The notes: a model not told the origin generated them from the letters alone. A stretch of DNA of 10,389 nt from an uncultured Caldilineales bacterium (GCA_937907455.1 CALESQ010000073.1:1-10389); one strand, 5' to 3'; counted from the first letter of the stretch, positions 1-7,039 are shown. Numbers and translations: made by a program.

Positions 1-18
1 AAGCCCCGGCAGGGGCTT
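1..18. other. GC-rich hairpin at window edge
   Basis: AAGCCCC (1-7) pairs perfectly with GGGGCTT (12-18) around a GGCA loop. No T-tract follows on the + strand. A terminator reading leftward would have its T-tract beyond the window edge, so this may be half of a bidirectional terminator belonging to the preceding gene. The stem is directly visible; the function is inferred. Confidence 0.4.
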
Positions 19-98
19 CGTGGTCTGAGACACCGAATTCGCTTGGGTGGCAACATATTTCAACCGAAATCCGTACACAACCCCTGTGAACAGACAGG

Positions 99-126
99 TT
101 GACGAATAAAGAGTTTATGGTAAAAT
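99..126 (+). promoter_or_regulatory. sigma70-type promoter of the LysM gene
   Basis: A -35 TTGACG (99-104; 5 of 6 consensus) and a -10 TAAAAT (121-126; 5 of 6) are 16 bases apart, with a TG at 118-119 giving an extended -10. Transcription would start near 133, leaving a leader of about 43 bases before the ATG at 176. Confidence 0.7.
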
Positions 127-175
127 AGTGGCGTGGAACTATCGGCTGTCATGGTCAGAATAAGGAGATGAGATC

Positions 176-1024
176 ATGAGGCGAATTTTGTTGTTTGGTA
201 TTTTGTTAGCGTTGCTTGTTTCGCTTGCACCGGTGGGGGCATTAGCTCCTGCAGCTCAGGCCAGCGCGCCGGCTTCGGCCCAGCGCTGCGTGTATCACAC
301 AGTGCGTTACGGCCAAAACTTGTCCAGCATTGCCGTGTATTACGGCGTGAACATGTGGACGATTGCTCAGCGTAACGGTATCTGGAACCCGGATCACATC
401 TATGCCGGGCAGACGCTGCTGATCTATTGCTACACGCCGAAGCCACCGCCGGCACCCAAGCCTACCCCTACCCCCAAGCCTGCTCCGAGTGGTGCTTGCA
501 CTGCTGCCACCTGTCAGGGCGGCAGCTACACCGCGCCACCGGCGCAACCTGGTGACGGCGCGGCGGCTGCATGCAGCATCCCGCCTCAGAACGGCTTTGG
601 CAATGTGTGGATGCGCAACGCTGCAGTGCGTGATGCGCTGGGCTGCCCCAGTGCAGGTGAGCAGGGCTTCAGCGGCGCACAGCAAACCTTCTACAGCGGT
701 TTTGCTGTGGCCAACGACACCAGCAAAACCATCTACGTGCTGTACAAGGATGGACGATGGCAGCAGTTCAACAACACCTGGGGCGGGGGCGATGTAGTCT
801 ATAACCCCGGCCTGACGCCGCCTGCGGGCTGGTGCCAGCCGGAATACGGCATCGGCAAGGTGTGGCGCAACGAAGCCGGCGTCTCGCAGGGTCTGGGCTG
901 GGGACGTGCCCCGGCTTCAGCCACCAACGGCAGCGTGCAGCAATATCAGGGTGGCCTGATGTTGTGGACACCAGGGTCAGGGGTGTGGGTGCTGTACAAC
1001 AACGGCACATACAAGCGCTTCTAG
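176..1024 (+). CDS. secreted LysM-domain protein with two C-terminal LGFP-like repeats
   Basis: A 282-residue exported protein that probably binds the cell wall. Residues 1-29 form a Sec signal peptide (MRR, then a Leu-rich core, then APAAQA). Residues 39-84 are a LysM module (YHTVRYGQNLSSIAVYYGV ... IYAGQTLLIY), a peptidoglycan or chitin-type glycan binder; C38 and C85 flank it and could form a disulfide. A Pro/Lys/Thr linker (86-105) leads to two similar units at about 140-198 and 224-282. Each has W-x-RN-x-AV/AGV, then LG, then a Q-Q-aromatic/G segment, then VLY-x-(D/N)G and a terminal F, resembling LGFP-type repeats. No catalytic motif is seen. The start is set by AAGGAG (162-167), 8 bases upstream, and by the signal peptide. 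The gene has its own promoter and terminator. The LysM call is firm; the repeat-family name is tentative. Confidence 0.85.
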   Translation: MRRILLFGILLALLVSLAPVGALAPAAQASAPASAQRCVYHTVRYGQNLSSIAVYYGVNMWTIAQRNGIWNPDHIYAGQTLLIYCYTPKPPPAPKPTPTPKPAPSGACTAATCQGGSYTAPPAQPGDGAAAACSIPPQNGFGNVWMRNAAVRDALGCPSAGEQGFSGAQQTFYSGFAVANDTSKTIYVLYKDGRWQQFNNTWGGGDVVYNPGLTPPAGWCQPEYGIGKVWRNEAGVSQGLGWGRAPASATNGSVQQYQGGLMLWTPGSGVWVLYNNGTYKRF

Positions 1025-1045
1025 CCTTAGGCGTTACACGCCAAG

Positions 1046-1089
1046 TCAAAAAGAGCCGACCCCACCAGCAAGGGGCCGGCTTTTTTTGA
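1046..1089 (+). terminator. rho-independent terminator after the LysM gene, possibly bidirectional
   Basis: GCCGACCCC (1055-1063) pairs with GGGGCCGGC (1072-1080) with one A-C mismatch and an 8-base loop, followed by seven T's (1081-1087). The flanks TCAAAAA and TTTTTGA extend the symmetry, so it could also work on the opposite strand. It lies 22 bases past the LysM stop. Confidence 0.85.
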
Positions 1090-1113
1090 CATCCGTTTCA
1101 GGTTGGATATGAT
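1086..1113 (+). promoter_or_regulatory. promoter of tatA
   Basis: A perfect -35 TTGACA (1086-1091) and a -10 TATGAT (1108-1113; 5 of 6) are 16 bases apart. An overlapping TAAAAT at 1113-1118 is too far from the -35 for normal spacing. The first two bases of the -35 are the last T's of the preceding terminator's T-tract. The start would be near 1120. Confidence 0.65.
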
Positions 1114-1156
1114 AAAATCAAGTAATGCGAATTCAGAGCATGTTTGGAGGTGCTGT

Positions 1157-1348
1157 ATGTTTGGTCCTGGATTAGGTGCACCGGAGCTGTTACTGGTGGT
1201 GGTGATTATCCTGCTGATTTTCGGCGCCGGTAAGTTGACCGATATCGGCAGTTCGTTTGGCCAGGCTGTTCGTGAGTTCCGTCACGCCGTGCGCGATGAC
1301 GGCACAGACGCCAACACTACGCCAGACTCTTTCAAGAAGCCGGAATAG
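1157..1348 (+). CDS. tatA: Sec-independent twin-arginine translocase subunit TatA
   Basis: A 63-residue protein of the TatA/E family, which oligomerises in the cytoplasmic membrane with TatC to pass folded proteins carrying twin-arginine signals. Visible layout: a short outer segment MFGPGLGAPE; a transmembrane helix at about 10-22 (ELLLVVVIILLIF) beginning with the typical polar Glu; the FG hinge (22-23); an amphipathic helix KLTDIGSSFGQAVREFR (26-42); and a short acidic, disordered tail. Most family members have KLP after the hinge, whereas this one has KLT. The start at 1157 is chosen over the upstream ATG at 1103 because GGAGG (1146-1150) lies 6 bases before it and the family begins near this Met. 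No tatC is nearby, and the gene has its own promoter and terminator. TatA rather than TatB is favoured by the short length and tail. Confidence 0.88.
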   Translation: MFGPGLGAPELLLVVVIILLIFGAGKLTDIGSSFGQAVREFRHAVRDDGTDANTTPDSFKKPE

Positions 1349-1504
1349 CAAGTCGGATGCAGATGCCCCGGCTTTTGATCGAGGCATTCGCAAGCGTCCG
1401 GCAATATCATGGCAGACTGGTGTAGCGAGGAGATTGACAATCATCTCGGACGCCAGTCACATTGCCAATTTATTCTGAACGATTCATTGGTTCAGTGTAC
1501 AAAC

Positions 1505-1544
1505 AGCGCGCACCCGAAATCAACGGGTGCGCGCTTTGTTTTGT
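1505..1544 (+). terminator. strong rho-independent terminator after tatA
   Basis: AGCGCGCACCCG (1505-1516) pairs perfectly over 12 bp with CGGGTGCGCGCT (1524-1535), loop AAATCAA, followed by the T-rich run TTTGTTTT. It lies inside any upstream extension of the methyltransferase frame, which argues against a start near 1462 for that gene. Confidence 0.9.
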
Positions 1545-1547
1545 CTT

Positions 1548-1565
1548 GTATGATCCCTATCATAC
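1548..1565. promoter_or_regulatory. perfect inverted repeat, candidate operator for the methyltransferase
   Basis: GTATGAT-CCCT-ATCATAC is a perfect 7-bp inverted repeat with a 4-base centre. It sits just upstream of, and overlaps the expected -35 zone for, the -10-like TATACT at 1586-1591. No T-run follows it, so it is not a terminator. The size and symmetry suit a dimeric helix-turn-helix regulator, whose gene is not in the window. Confidence 0.5.
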
Positions 1566-1585
1566 CCGACGGCAGGAAATCGGTT

Positions 1586-1591
1586 TATACT
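1586..1591 (+). promoter_or_regulatory. candidate -10 box for the methyltransferase
   Basis: TATACT matches the -10 consensus at 5 of 6 positions. The hexamer 17 bases upstream (1563-1568, TACCCG) is a poor -35, so initiation may need an activator, plausibly one bound at the adjacent palindrome. A start near 1598 would leave a leader of about 59 bases. Confidence 0.4.
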
Positions 1592-1656
1592 GGGGCAGCA
1601 TCTATCTCTACCCAACGGCCATAGCGCGCGGCTCATGCGCTCTCCGTGAGGCTGGT

Positions 1657-2463
1657 ATGACTGATCACTCCCCTACGATTGAAGATCGTGCCAGGGCCAT
1701 ATTCGGCCAGCGAGCCGATTTTTACACCACCAGCGCCGTTCATGCCGATCCGCAGGCATTGCATCACCTGGTGGATTTGGCGCGGCCGCAGCCGGATTGG
1801 CGTGTGCTGGATGTGGCAACGGGCACAGGGCACGCCGCGTTGGCCTTCGCTCCGCATGTCCGTGAGGTGATAGGCATTGACCTGACCCCGGCGATGCTGG
1901 CCGAGGCAACGCGGCTGGCGGCAACCCGCGGCCAGGACAATGTGCAGTTTGTGGTGGCTGATATTCACGAGCTGCCTTTCGACGATGAAACCTTTGACGA
2001 CGAGCAGTTCGACCTTGTCATCTGCCGCCGTGCTGCTCATCACTTCAGCCATATCCGGGACGCATTGGGCGAAATGGCGCGCATGTTGAAGCCGGGTGGT
2101 TTGCTGCTGATAGATGATCGCAGCGTGCCGGAAAACGATTTTGTAGACAGCGTGATGAACCGTCTGGACTGGTTGCACGACGAGTCGCATGTGCGCGAGT
2201 ATCGCCCCAGCCAGTGGCAGGCGATGGTGGAGGCGGCAGGCTGCCAGGTGGTGCTAATGGAGCCGTTTACGTTGCATCGCCCGCTTTCTTCGTTTACCGG
2301 CGGCGTTTCTGCGGCCAATGTTGCCCAAATCCACACGATGTTGGCCGGTTTCTCGGCGCAGCAGCGGGCGCAGTTAAAGTTCGAAGCGCAGGATGGGGAG
2401 TTTTACATCACCCATTGGTATGTCATTGTGGCCGCACGCAAACAAGCGTCTGCCATCAGCTAA
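1657..2463 (+). CDS. class I SAM-dependent methyltransferase (UbiE/Methyltransf_11-like)
   Basis: A 268-residue soluble enzyme with a Rossmann-type S-adenosylmethionine fold. Motif I is VLDVATGTGH (50-59), the acidic ribose-binding residue is D75 in VIGIDLTP, the adenine-side motif is VVADIHELPF (about 99-108), motif IV is FDLVICRRAAHHF (118-130), and the KPGG turn is at 145-148. These are typical of the UbiE/COQ5-like branch; the substrate cannot be read from sequence. The start at 1657 is preferred because GAGG (1648-1651) precedes it and the longer frame from 1462 runs through the tatA terminator. An oddity is the five-residue duplication FDDET-FDDEQ-FD just before motif IV. The gene stands alone between terminators, with a palindrome upstream suggesting dedicated regulation. 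Methyltransferase activity is near certain; the biological role is unknown. Confidence 0.88.
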   Translation: MTDHSPTIEDRARAIFGQRADFYTTSAVHADPQALHHLVDLARPQPDWRVLDVATGTGHAALAFAPHVREVIGIDLTPAMLAEATRLAATRGQDNVQFVVADIHELPFDDETFDDEQFDLVICRRAAHHFSHIRDALGEMARMLKPGGLLLIDDRSVPENDFVDSVMNRLDWLHDESHVREYRPSQWQAMVEAAGCQVVLMEPFTLHRPLSSFTGGVSAANVAQIHTMLAGFSAQQRAQLKFEAQDGEFYITHWYVIVAARKQASAIS

Positions 2464-2496
2464 CCTCACGCTTCACCTTGGTCAGAGATTGACAGC

Positions 2497-2508
2497 CCCT
2501 TCGAAGGG
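2497..2508. other. 12-bp palindrome downstream of the methyltransferase
   Basis: CCCTTCGAAGGG is a perfect palindrome just before the terminator hairpin at 2511. It may fold as part of the 3' end structure of the transcript or be a protein-binding site. No further evidence. Confidence 0.3.
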
Positions 2509-2510
2509 CC

Positions 2511-2535
2511 GGTTAGAGAGCTAACCTGTTTTTTT
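2511..2535 (+). terminator. rho-independent terminator after the methyltransferase
   Basis: GGTTAG (2511-2516) pairs with CTAACC (2521-2526) around an AGAG tetraloop. TG and then seven T's (2529-2535) follow. The stem is short, but the placement 48 bases past the stop and the U-run support the call. Confidence 0.7.
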
Positions 2536-2548
2536 AGCAACTACCAAG

Positions 2549-2577
2549 TTGTATCTGCGGCACGCTGTGAGTACAAT
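2549..2577 (+). promoter_or_regulatory. candidate promoter of the nuclease gene
   Basis: TTGTAT (2549-2554) and TACAAT (2572-2577; 5 of 6 consensus) are 17 bases apart. The -35 is weak (3 of 6). A start near 2584 would fall inside the first arm of the hairpin at 2580-2601, so the promoter and the hairpin readings compete. Confidence 0.45.
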
Positions 2578-2579
2578 GG

Positions 2580-2630
2580 GGCTGCGTCTTCTGGCGCAGC
2601 CTCGTTTCTTCGCCGCAGCCTTTTTTCTTT
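2580..2630 (+). other. terminator-like hairpin with a duplicated descending arm
   Basis: GGCTGCG (2580-2586) can pair with CGCAGCC at 2595-2601 or with an identical CGCAGCC at 2614-2620. Each copy is followed by a T-rich run, and the two 16-base units (2595-2610 and 2614-2629) agree at 14 positions. This gives two mutually exclusive hairpins ahead of the nuclease gene. It may be a terminator with a copied 3' half or an attenuator-like leader; the sequence does not decide. Confidence 0.45.
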
Positions 2631-2680
2631 ATTGCAGACGCCTGTCTGTGTCACACTTTTTGCAGGAGGACCTTACATCC

Positions 2681-5600
2681 ATGACAAAGATTCAACGCCT
2701 TCGCCATGCGCTCCCTGCGCTTGTGCTGATTTTGACCCTGCTGGCATCGCTGGTTATGATGCCGGCTGCTCCGGCGGCTGCCGCCAGCAGGCCAAACGAC
2801 GCCGCCTATCAGACCTTGCCTTTCAGCCAGGCATGGACTGACACCGGACTGATCACCACCAACGATGACTGGAGCGGCGTACCGGGGATTATGGGCTATC
2901 GCGGTGACGATATCACCGGCGCTACCGGTACAGATCCACAAACCCTGTTGGCTGACAATTCGCCCGGTGTGGTGGATGTCAACGCCAATCAGACCGTTCC
3001 TAACTCGTTTACCACCGGTGGGCCAACCGAGTTCCATATCACCGATCCGGTGGTGGCGCTGGCAGGTTCCGGTACGGCGGATGCGCCCTACCTGCTGCTG
3101 CACATCAACACCACCGGCTTTCAGGCCATCACCGTGGCCTACAACGTGCGTGACATCGAATCAGGCCCGGATGATGCCACGCAGCAAGTGGCGCTGCACT
3201 ACCGCACCGGCGGCACAGGTGGCTACACCAATGTGCCTGCGGCTTATGTGGCTGATGCCACCACCGGCAACGCAGCCACGCAGGTGACAGCCGTGAGTGT
3301 GGTGCTGCCTGCGGCTGCCGACAATCAGGCCATGCTGCAACTGCGCATTATGACCACCAACGCCGCGGGCAACGATGAGTGGGTGGGTATTGACGACATT
3401 TCAATCACTGGCACGCCGATGAGCACCGACCTGGCGCCCACTGTCACCGATGTAACGCCCGACGATAACGCGGTCAACCAGCCAATCAACACGCCGGTGA
3501 GTGTGACTTTTAGCGAACCGGTGACTATCAGCAGTACAATTGCCGTTAGTTGCAGCATCTCTGGCGTGCAGAATGTGACGCCCGTGGGCGGGCCGAGCAC
3601 CTTTACCTTGCCCCATACTGATTTCGCTTTTGGCGATGTGTGTACGGTCACAATTTCGGCAGCGCAGGTGTTGGATCAGGATGGCACACCCACGCCGATG
3701 GCGGCAGACTTTAGCTGGACGTTCACCGTCACCAATGGCTGTGCCGCGCCTACCACGCCCATTCACACCGTGCAGGGCAGCGGTTCGGCCAGCACGCTCA
3801 TCGGCCAGCAGCATGACGTGGATGGCGTCGTGGTGGCTGACTTCCAGAGCGTAAGCACGATCCGCGGTTTCTATATTCAGGAACCCACGGCCGATTTCGA
3901 CGCCGATCCGACCACTTCGGAAGGTGTGTTTATCTACGACAACAACTTTGGCGTACCGGTGGCTGTGGGCGACCTGGTACGGGTGACAGGGTATGTCAGC
4001 GAATTCCAGCAGCAGACCCAGATCAGTTCGGTGAGCGCCGTGACTGTGTGCGGCACAGGCACGGTTGTGCCGCAGGCCATCACCTTGCCCTTCTCTGATA
4101 CCGCTTACCCTGAGCGTTTCGAGGCTATGTCGGTGACCTTGACGCAGACACTGACTGTCAACGAAAACTACAACCTGGGGCGCGGCGGCATCCTCACCCT
4201 GGCCAATGGGCGCCTGCGCCAGCCCACCAACGTGGTGGCCCCCGGCGCACCGGCAATTGCCCTGCAAGCCGCCAACAATCTCAACCAGGTAATTTTGGAT
4301 GATTCTAACCTGGCGCAAAACCCCGATCCGATCATCTATCCGCTGCCTGCGGGCCTGAGCGCGCTCAACACCGTGCGCAGTGGCGACCAGGTGAGTAACA
4401 TCGCCGGGGTGTTCAGCGAGGGCGGCTCTGGCTGGGCTAACACCACCGCCTATCGCATCCACCCGGTGAGCAGCTCGCCTGCCTTCACCGTGGCCAACCC
4501 GCGACCGGTTGCGCCCGATCCTGTGCGCGCTGGCGGTTCGCTGCGCGTCAGCTCGTTCAACGTGCTGAACTTCTTCCTGACGCTGGACACCACCACCGGC
4601 ACTGGCCCGTGCGGTCCGGGGCAGAATATGGAATGCCGCGGCGCCAACACCGCTGCCGAGTTCACCCGTCAGCGCGACAAGCTATTGCAGGCGCTGTATG
4701 GTCTGAATGCCGACATTGTGGGCCTGATGGAGCTGGAGAACACGCCGAATGTTGAGCCGCTGGCCGATATTGTGGCAGGCCTCAACGCGCTGGCCGGCTC
4801 AGGAACCTACGCCTACATTGCCACGGGTGTCATTAACCCCGGTGATGTGATCAAGGTCGGGCTGATCTACAAACCGGCCGTGGTGCAACCTGTGGGCGAT
4901 TTCGCCATTCTCAACAGCCTTATAGATCCCAACTTCGATACCAGCCGTCACCGCCCGGCCCTGGCGCAGACCTTCCAACAGGTGAGCACCGCCGGACGTT
5001 TCACCATTGTGGTCAATCACCTGAAATCGAAGGGCTGCACCGGCGCCAGCGGCCTGGACACGGATCAGGGTGACGGCCAGAGCTGCTTCAACCTGACCCG
5101 CACCACCGGCGCCAATGCGCTGGCAAGCTGGATCGCTACCGATCCTACCCGCACCGGCGACCCGGACTTCCTGGTGCTGGGCGATCTCAACTCCTATGCT
5201 ATGGAAGACCCGATGGTGGCGCTGGAGGATGCAGGCTACACTAACCTGGAAACCCAGTTTGTGGGCGTCAACGCGTATTCCTACGTGTTCACCGCCCAGG
5301 CTGGTTCGCTGGATCATAGCATGGCCAATGCCAGCCTGCTGCCGCAGGTGAGCGGCGCCACTACCTGGCACATCAACGCGGATGAACCGAGTGTTCTGGA
5401 CTACAACGTCGAGTTCAAGTCCGCAGGTCAGGTGGTTAGCCTGTACAATGCGGATCCGTACCGCACCTCTGACCACGACCCGCTGTTGATCGGCCTGAAC
5501 CTGACGCCGGTGGATGCTTCGATCCTGGTGACCAAGACGGTCGGCACGACGCCCGGCGTGTGCGCCACCACCTCCAGCATTCAGGTGATGCCGGGAACCA

Positions 5601-7039
5601 CGGTGTACTACTGCTATGCGGTAGCCAACACCGGCAACCTCACCTTCTACCTGCACGACCTGGATGACGATCAACTCGGCGCGATCTTCGCTAGCCTGCC
5701 CTATACGCTAACGCCGGGCAGCAGTGTGAACACCGTGGCCGCGGGGTTGACCATTTCGGCTACTATTGATGCTGATACCACCAATACCGCGCTGTGGTCT
5801 GCCTACAACCCTGGCCCCACGGATGTGATCACCGCCACGGCGTCAGCTACGGTGACGCTGCTGCCGCCCAACATCGTGGTGGATCCGCTGGCTATCGCGC
5901 TGAAGCTGTTCCCTGACGGCAGCATCACCCGCCCGCTGACCATCACCAACAGCGGCGGTGCCGATCTCATCTGGCAGATCGAGGAAGAGCTGTCTGTTGT
6001 GGTGGCTGCGACTGCTTCGGGCAGCGTGCTGCGCGCGGCATCGGCTGCTGAGACCGGCAGCCGCGGCAGCGCCGGTGATGCGTCGTCGCCGCTTGCTTAT
6101 CAATCTCCTGCTGATTTCAGCGAAGGTTTCAGCGATATCAGCCTCTTGCCTGGTCAGGGATGGTTCTTCCAGAACAACAGCAGCCCTCTGGGGCTAGTTG
6201 ATTGGTTCCAGGGCAACACTACCGTGTTCTCTGCGCAGGCCGGTGCTGCAAATTCCTACATTGCCGCCAACTTCAACAATACCAGCGGTGCAAACACTAT
6301 CAGCAACTGGATGCTGACCCCTCAGTTGGCTATGTCCAACGGCGACACTTTGTCCTTCTGGACGCGTGTCCCCACAGACTCGATCTATCCTGATCGGCTT
6401 CAGGTGCGTTTGAGCATGGCTGGGGCCAGCACCAATGTTGGCAGCGGCGTGAATGCTGTAGGCGACTTCACTACCTTGCTTCTGGATATCAATCCTACTT
6501 TGGTGGTTGGTGGCTACCCCGAGACATGGACGCAGTACACCGTTACCTTGAGTGGCTTGCCCAGCGGGGTGACGAATGGCCGCATCGCCTGGCGTTACTT
6601 TGTAACTGATGGTGGGCCTGGCGGAGATAATTCCAATTACATAGGGATTGACACGGTGGAGTATACCAGCGCCGTGGTGACTCCCTGTTCGGCGTTGAGC
6701 GATATCCCCTGGGTCAGCGTGTCCCCCATCAGCGGGACCATGGCTTCGGGCATCAGCACGCCGGTCACTGTTTCCTTCAACGCTGCGGGGCTGACCCCGG
6801 GCATGTACACCGGCAACCTGTGCATCAGCAGCAACGATCCTGATGCCGGCCCCGGCAACGAAACCGGCATGGTGATTGTGCCGCTTACTCTCACCATCAG
6901 CGCGCCGACTGCGGTTACGCTGGCAGGTCTGCGTGCTGTGCCGACGCAAAGCCTCCCCGCTGGCCTGCCCGCAATGGCACTGCCGGTGCTGGCGAGTCTG
7001 GTGCTGGGTGCGGCCTACGTGGCAAGACGCAAGCAGTAA
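2681..7039 (+). CDS. giant secreted, anchored extracellular nuclease (ExeM/NucH-type EEP fold)
   Basis: A 1452-residue exoprotein. Domains in order: Sec signal peptide (1-35, ending PAAPAAAA); a jelly-roll-like N-domain (about 40-247); a Big_5-type Ig domain (253-352); an OB-fold-rich region typical of ExeM/NucH nucleases (361-607); and an endonuclease/exonuclease/phosphatase domain (620-942). Candidate catalytic and metal-binding residues are N627 (SFNVLNFF), E684 (LMELEN), N779/H780 (NHLKSKG), D835/N837 (GDLNSY), D878/H879 (SLDH) and D931/H932 (SDHDP), a full set. Next come a DUF11-like module (948-1061) and a BACON-like domain split (1064-1103, 1336-1407) by an inserted choice-of-anchor-J-like jelly roll (about 1146-1330). 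Last are PTAVTLAGL, a membrane helix (about 1429-1447) and an ARRKQ tail. It would cut extracellular DNA at the cell surface. AGGAGGA (2664-2670) and the signal peptide fix the start. It is longer than ordinary ExeM-type enzymes. Confidence 0.85.
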   Translation: MTKIQRLRHALPALVLILTLLASLVMMPAAPAAAASRPNDAAYQTLPFSQAWTDTGLITTNDDWSGVPGIMGYRGDDITGATGTDPQTLLADNSPGVVDVNANQTVPNSFTTGGPTEFHITDPVVALAGSGTADAPYLLLHINTTGFQAITVAYNVRDIESGPDDATQQVALHYRTGGTGGYTNVPAAYVADATTGNAATQVTAVSVVLPAAADNQAMLQLRIMTTNAAGNDEWVGIDDISITGTPMSTDLAPTVTDVTPDDNAVNQPINTPVSVTFSEPVTISSTIAVSCSISGVQNVTPVGGPSTFTLPHTDFAFGDVCTVTISAAQVLDQDGTPTPMAADFSWTFTVTNGCAAPTTPIHTVQGSGSASTLIGQQHDVDGVVVADFQSVSTIRGFYIQEPTADFDADPTTSEGVFIYDNNFGVPVAVGDLVRVTGYVSEFQQQTQISSVSAVTVCGTGTVVPQAITLPFSDTAYPERFEAMSVTLTQTLTVNENYNLGRGGILTLANGRLRQPTNVVAPGAPAIALQAANNLNQVILDDSNLAQNPDPIIYPLPAGLSALNTVRSGDQVSNIAGVFSEGGSGWANTTAYRIHPVSSSPAFTVANPRPVAPDPVRAGGSLRVSSFNVLNFFLTLDTTTGTGPCGPGQNMECRGANTAAEFTRQRDKLLQALYGLNADIVGLMELENTPNVEPLADIVAGLNALAGSGTYAYIATGVINPGDVIKVGLIYKPAVVQPVGDFAILNSLIDPNFDTSRHRPALAQTFQQVSTAGRFTIVVNHLKSKGCTGASGLDTDQGDGQSCFNLTRTTGANALASWIATDPTRTGDPDFLVLGDLNSYAMEDPMVALEDAGYTNLETQFVGVNAYSYVFTAQAGSLDHSMANASLLPQVSGATTWHINADEPSVLDYNVEFKSAGQVVSLYNADPYRTSDHDPLLIGLNLTPVDASILVTKTVGTTPGVCATTSSIQVMPGTTVYYCYAVANTGNLTFYLHDLDDDQLGAIFASLPYTLTPGSSVNTVAAGLTISATIDADTTNTALWSAYNPGPTDVITATASATVTLLPPNIVVDPLAIALKLFPDGSITRPLTITNSGGADLIWQIEEELSVVVAATASGSVLRAASAAETGSRGSAGDASSPLAYQSPADFSEGFSDISLLPGQGWFFQNNSSPLGLVDWFQGNTTVFSAQAGAANSYIAANFNNTSGANTISNWMLTPQLAMSNGDTLSFWTRVPTDSIYPDRLQVRLSMAGASTNVGSGVNAVGDFTTLLLDINPTLVVGGYPETWTQYTVTLSGLPSGVTNGRIAWRYFVTDGGPGGDNSNYIGIDTVEYTSAVVTPCSALSDIPWVSVSPISGTMASGISTPVTVSFNAAGLTPGMYTGNLCISSNDPDAGPGNETGMVIVPLTLTISAPTAVTLAGLRAVPTQSLPAGLPAMALPVLASLVLGAAYVARRKQ
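5522..5863 (+). repeat. shared DUF11-like module, copy 1 (nuclease)
   Basis: Encodes residues 948-1061, beginning ILVTKTVGTTPGVCAT and containing VYYCYAVANTG. It is closely related to the copy at 9917-10252: about 54 of the first 78 residues are identical by hand count. Two conserved Cys (GVCAT, YYCY) may pair in this extracellular domain. Confidence 0.8.
5870..5989 (+). repeat. shared BACON-like half-domain 1, copy 1
   Basis: Forty codons from NIVVDPL to IEEE (residues 1064-1103). They align without gaps to 8963-9082, with 29 of 40 residues identical by hand count. The payload domain begins directly after it. Confidence 0.8.
6686..6901 (+). repeat. shared BACON-like half-domain 2, copy 1
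   Basis: Seventy-two codons (residues 1336-1407), from CSALSDIPWVSV to VPLTLTIS. They align without gaps to 9683-9898. The stretch from PGMYTGN to GNET is identical in protein sequence between the two genes. Confidence 0.8.

Noticed and set aside
1434..1462. TTGACA as the -35 of a promoter between tatA and the methyltransferase
   Set aside because: No acceptable -10 lies 16-19 bases downstream, and any transcript would meet the terminator at 1505-1544.
1475..1495. CTGAAC ... GTTCAG inverted repeat
   Set aside because: It is only 6 bp with a 9-base loop and no T-run, immediately before a much stronger terminator; probably chance.
1462..1656. N-terminal extension of the methyltransferase to 1462
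   Set aside because: The added 65 codons run through a perfect terminator hairpin and the palindrome and match no family region. The ATG at 1657 has a GAGG site.
2549..2680. N-terminal extension of the nuclease to a TTG at 2549
   Set aside because: It would place 44 extra residues before a clear Sec signal peptide and has no ribosome site. ATG 2681 has AGGAGGA 10 bases upstream.
3401..4462. 353-codon open frame on the minus strand
   Set aside because: It is antisense to the Ig and OB-fold region of the nuclease, with no signal, motif or ribosome site of note. The + strand frame has clear domains.
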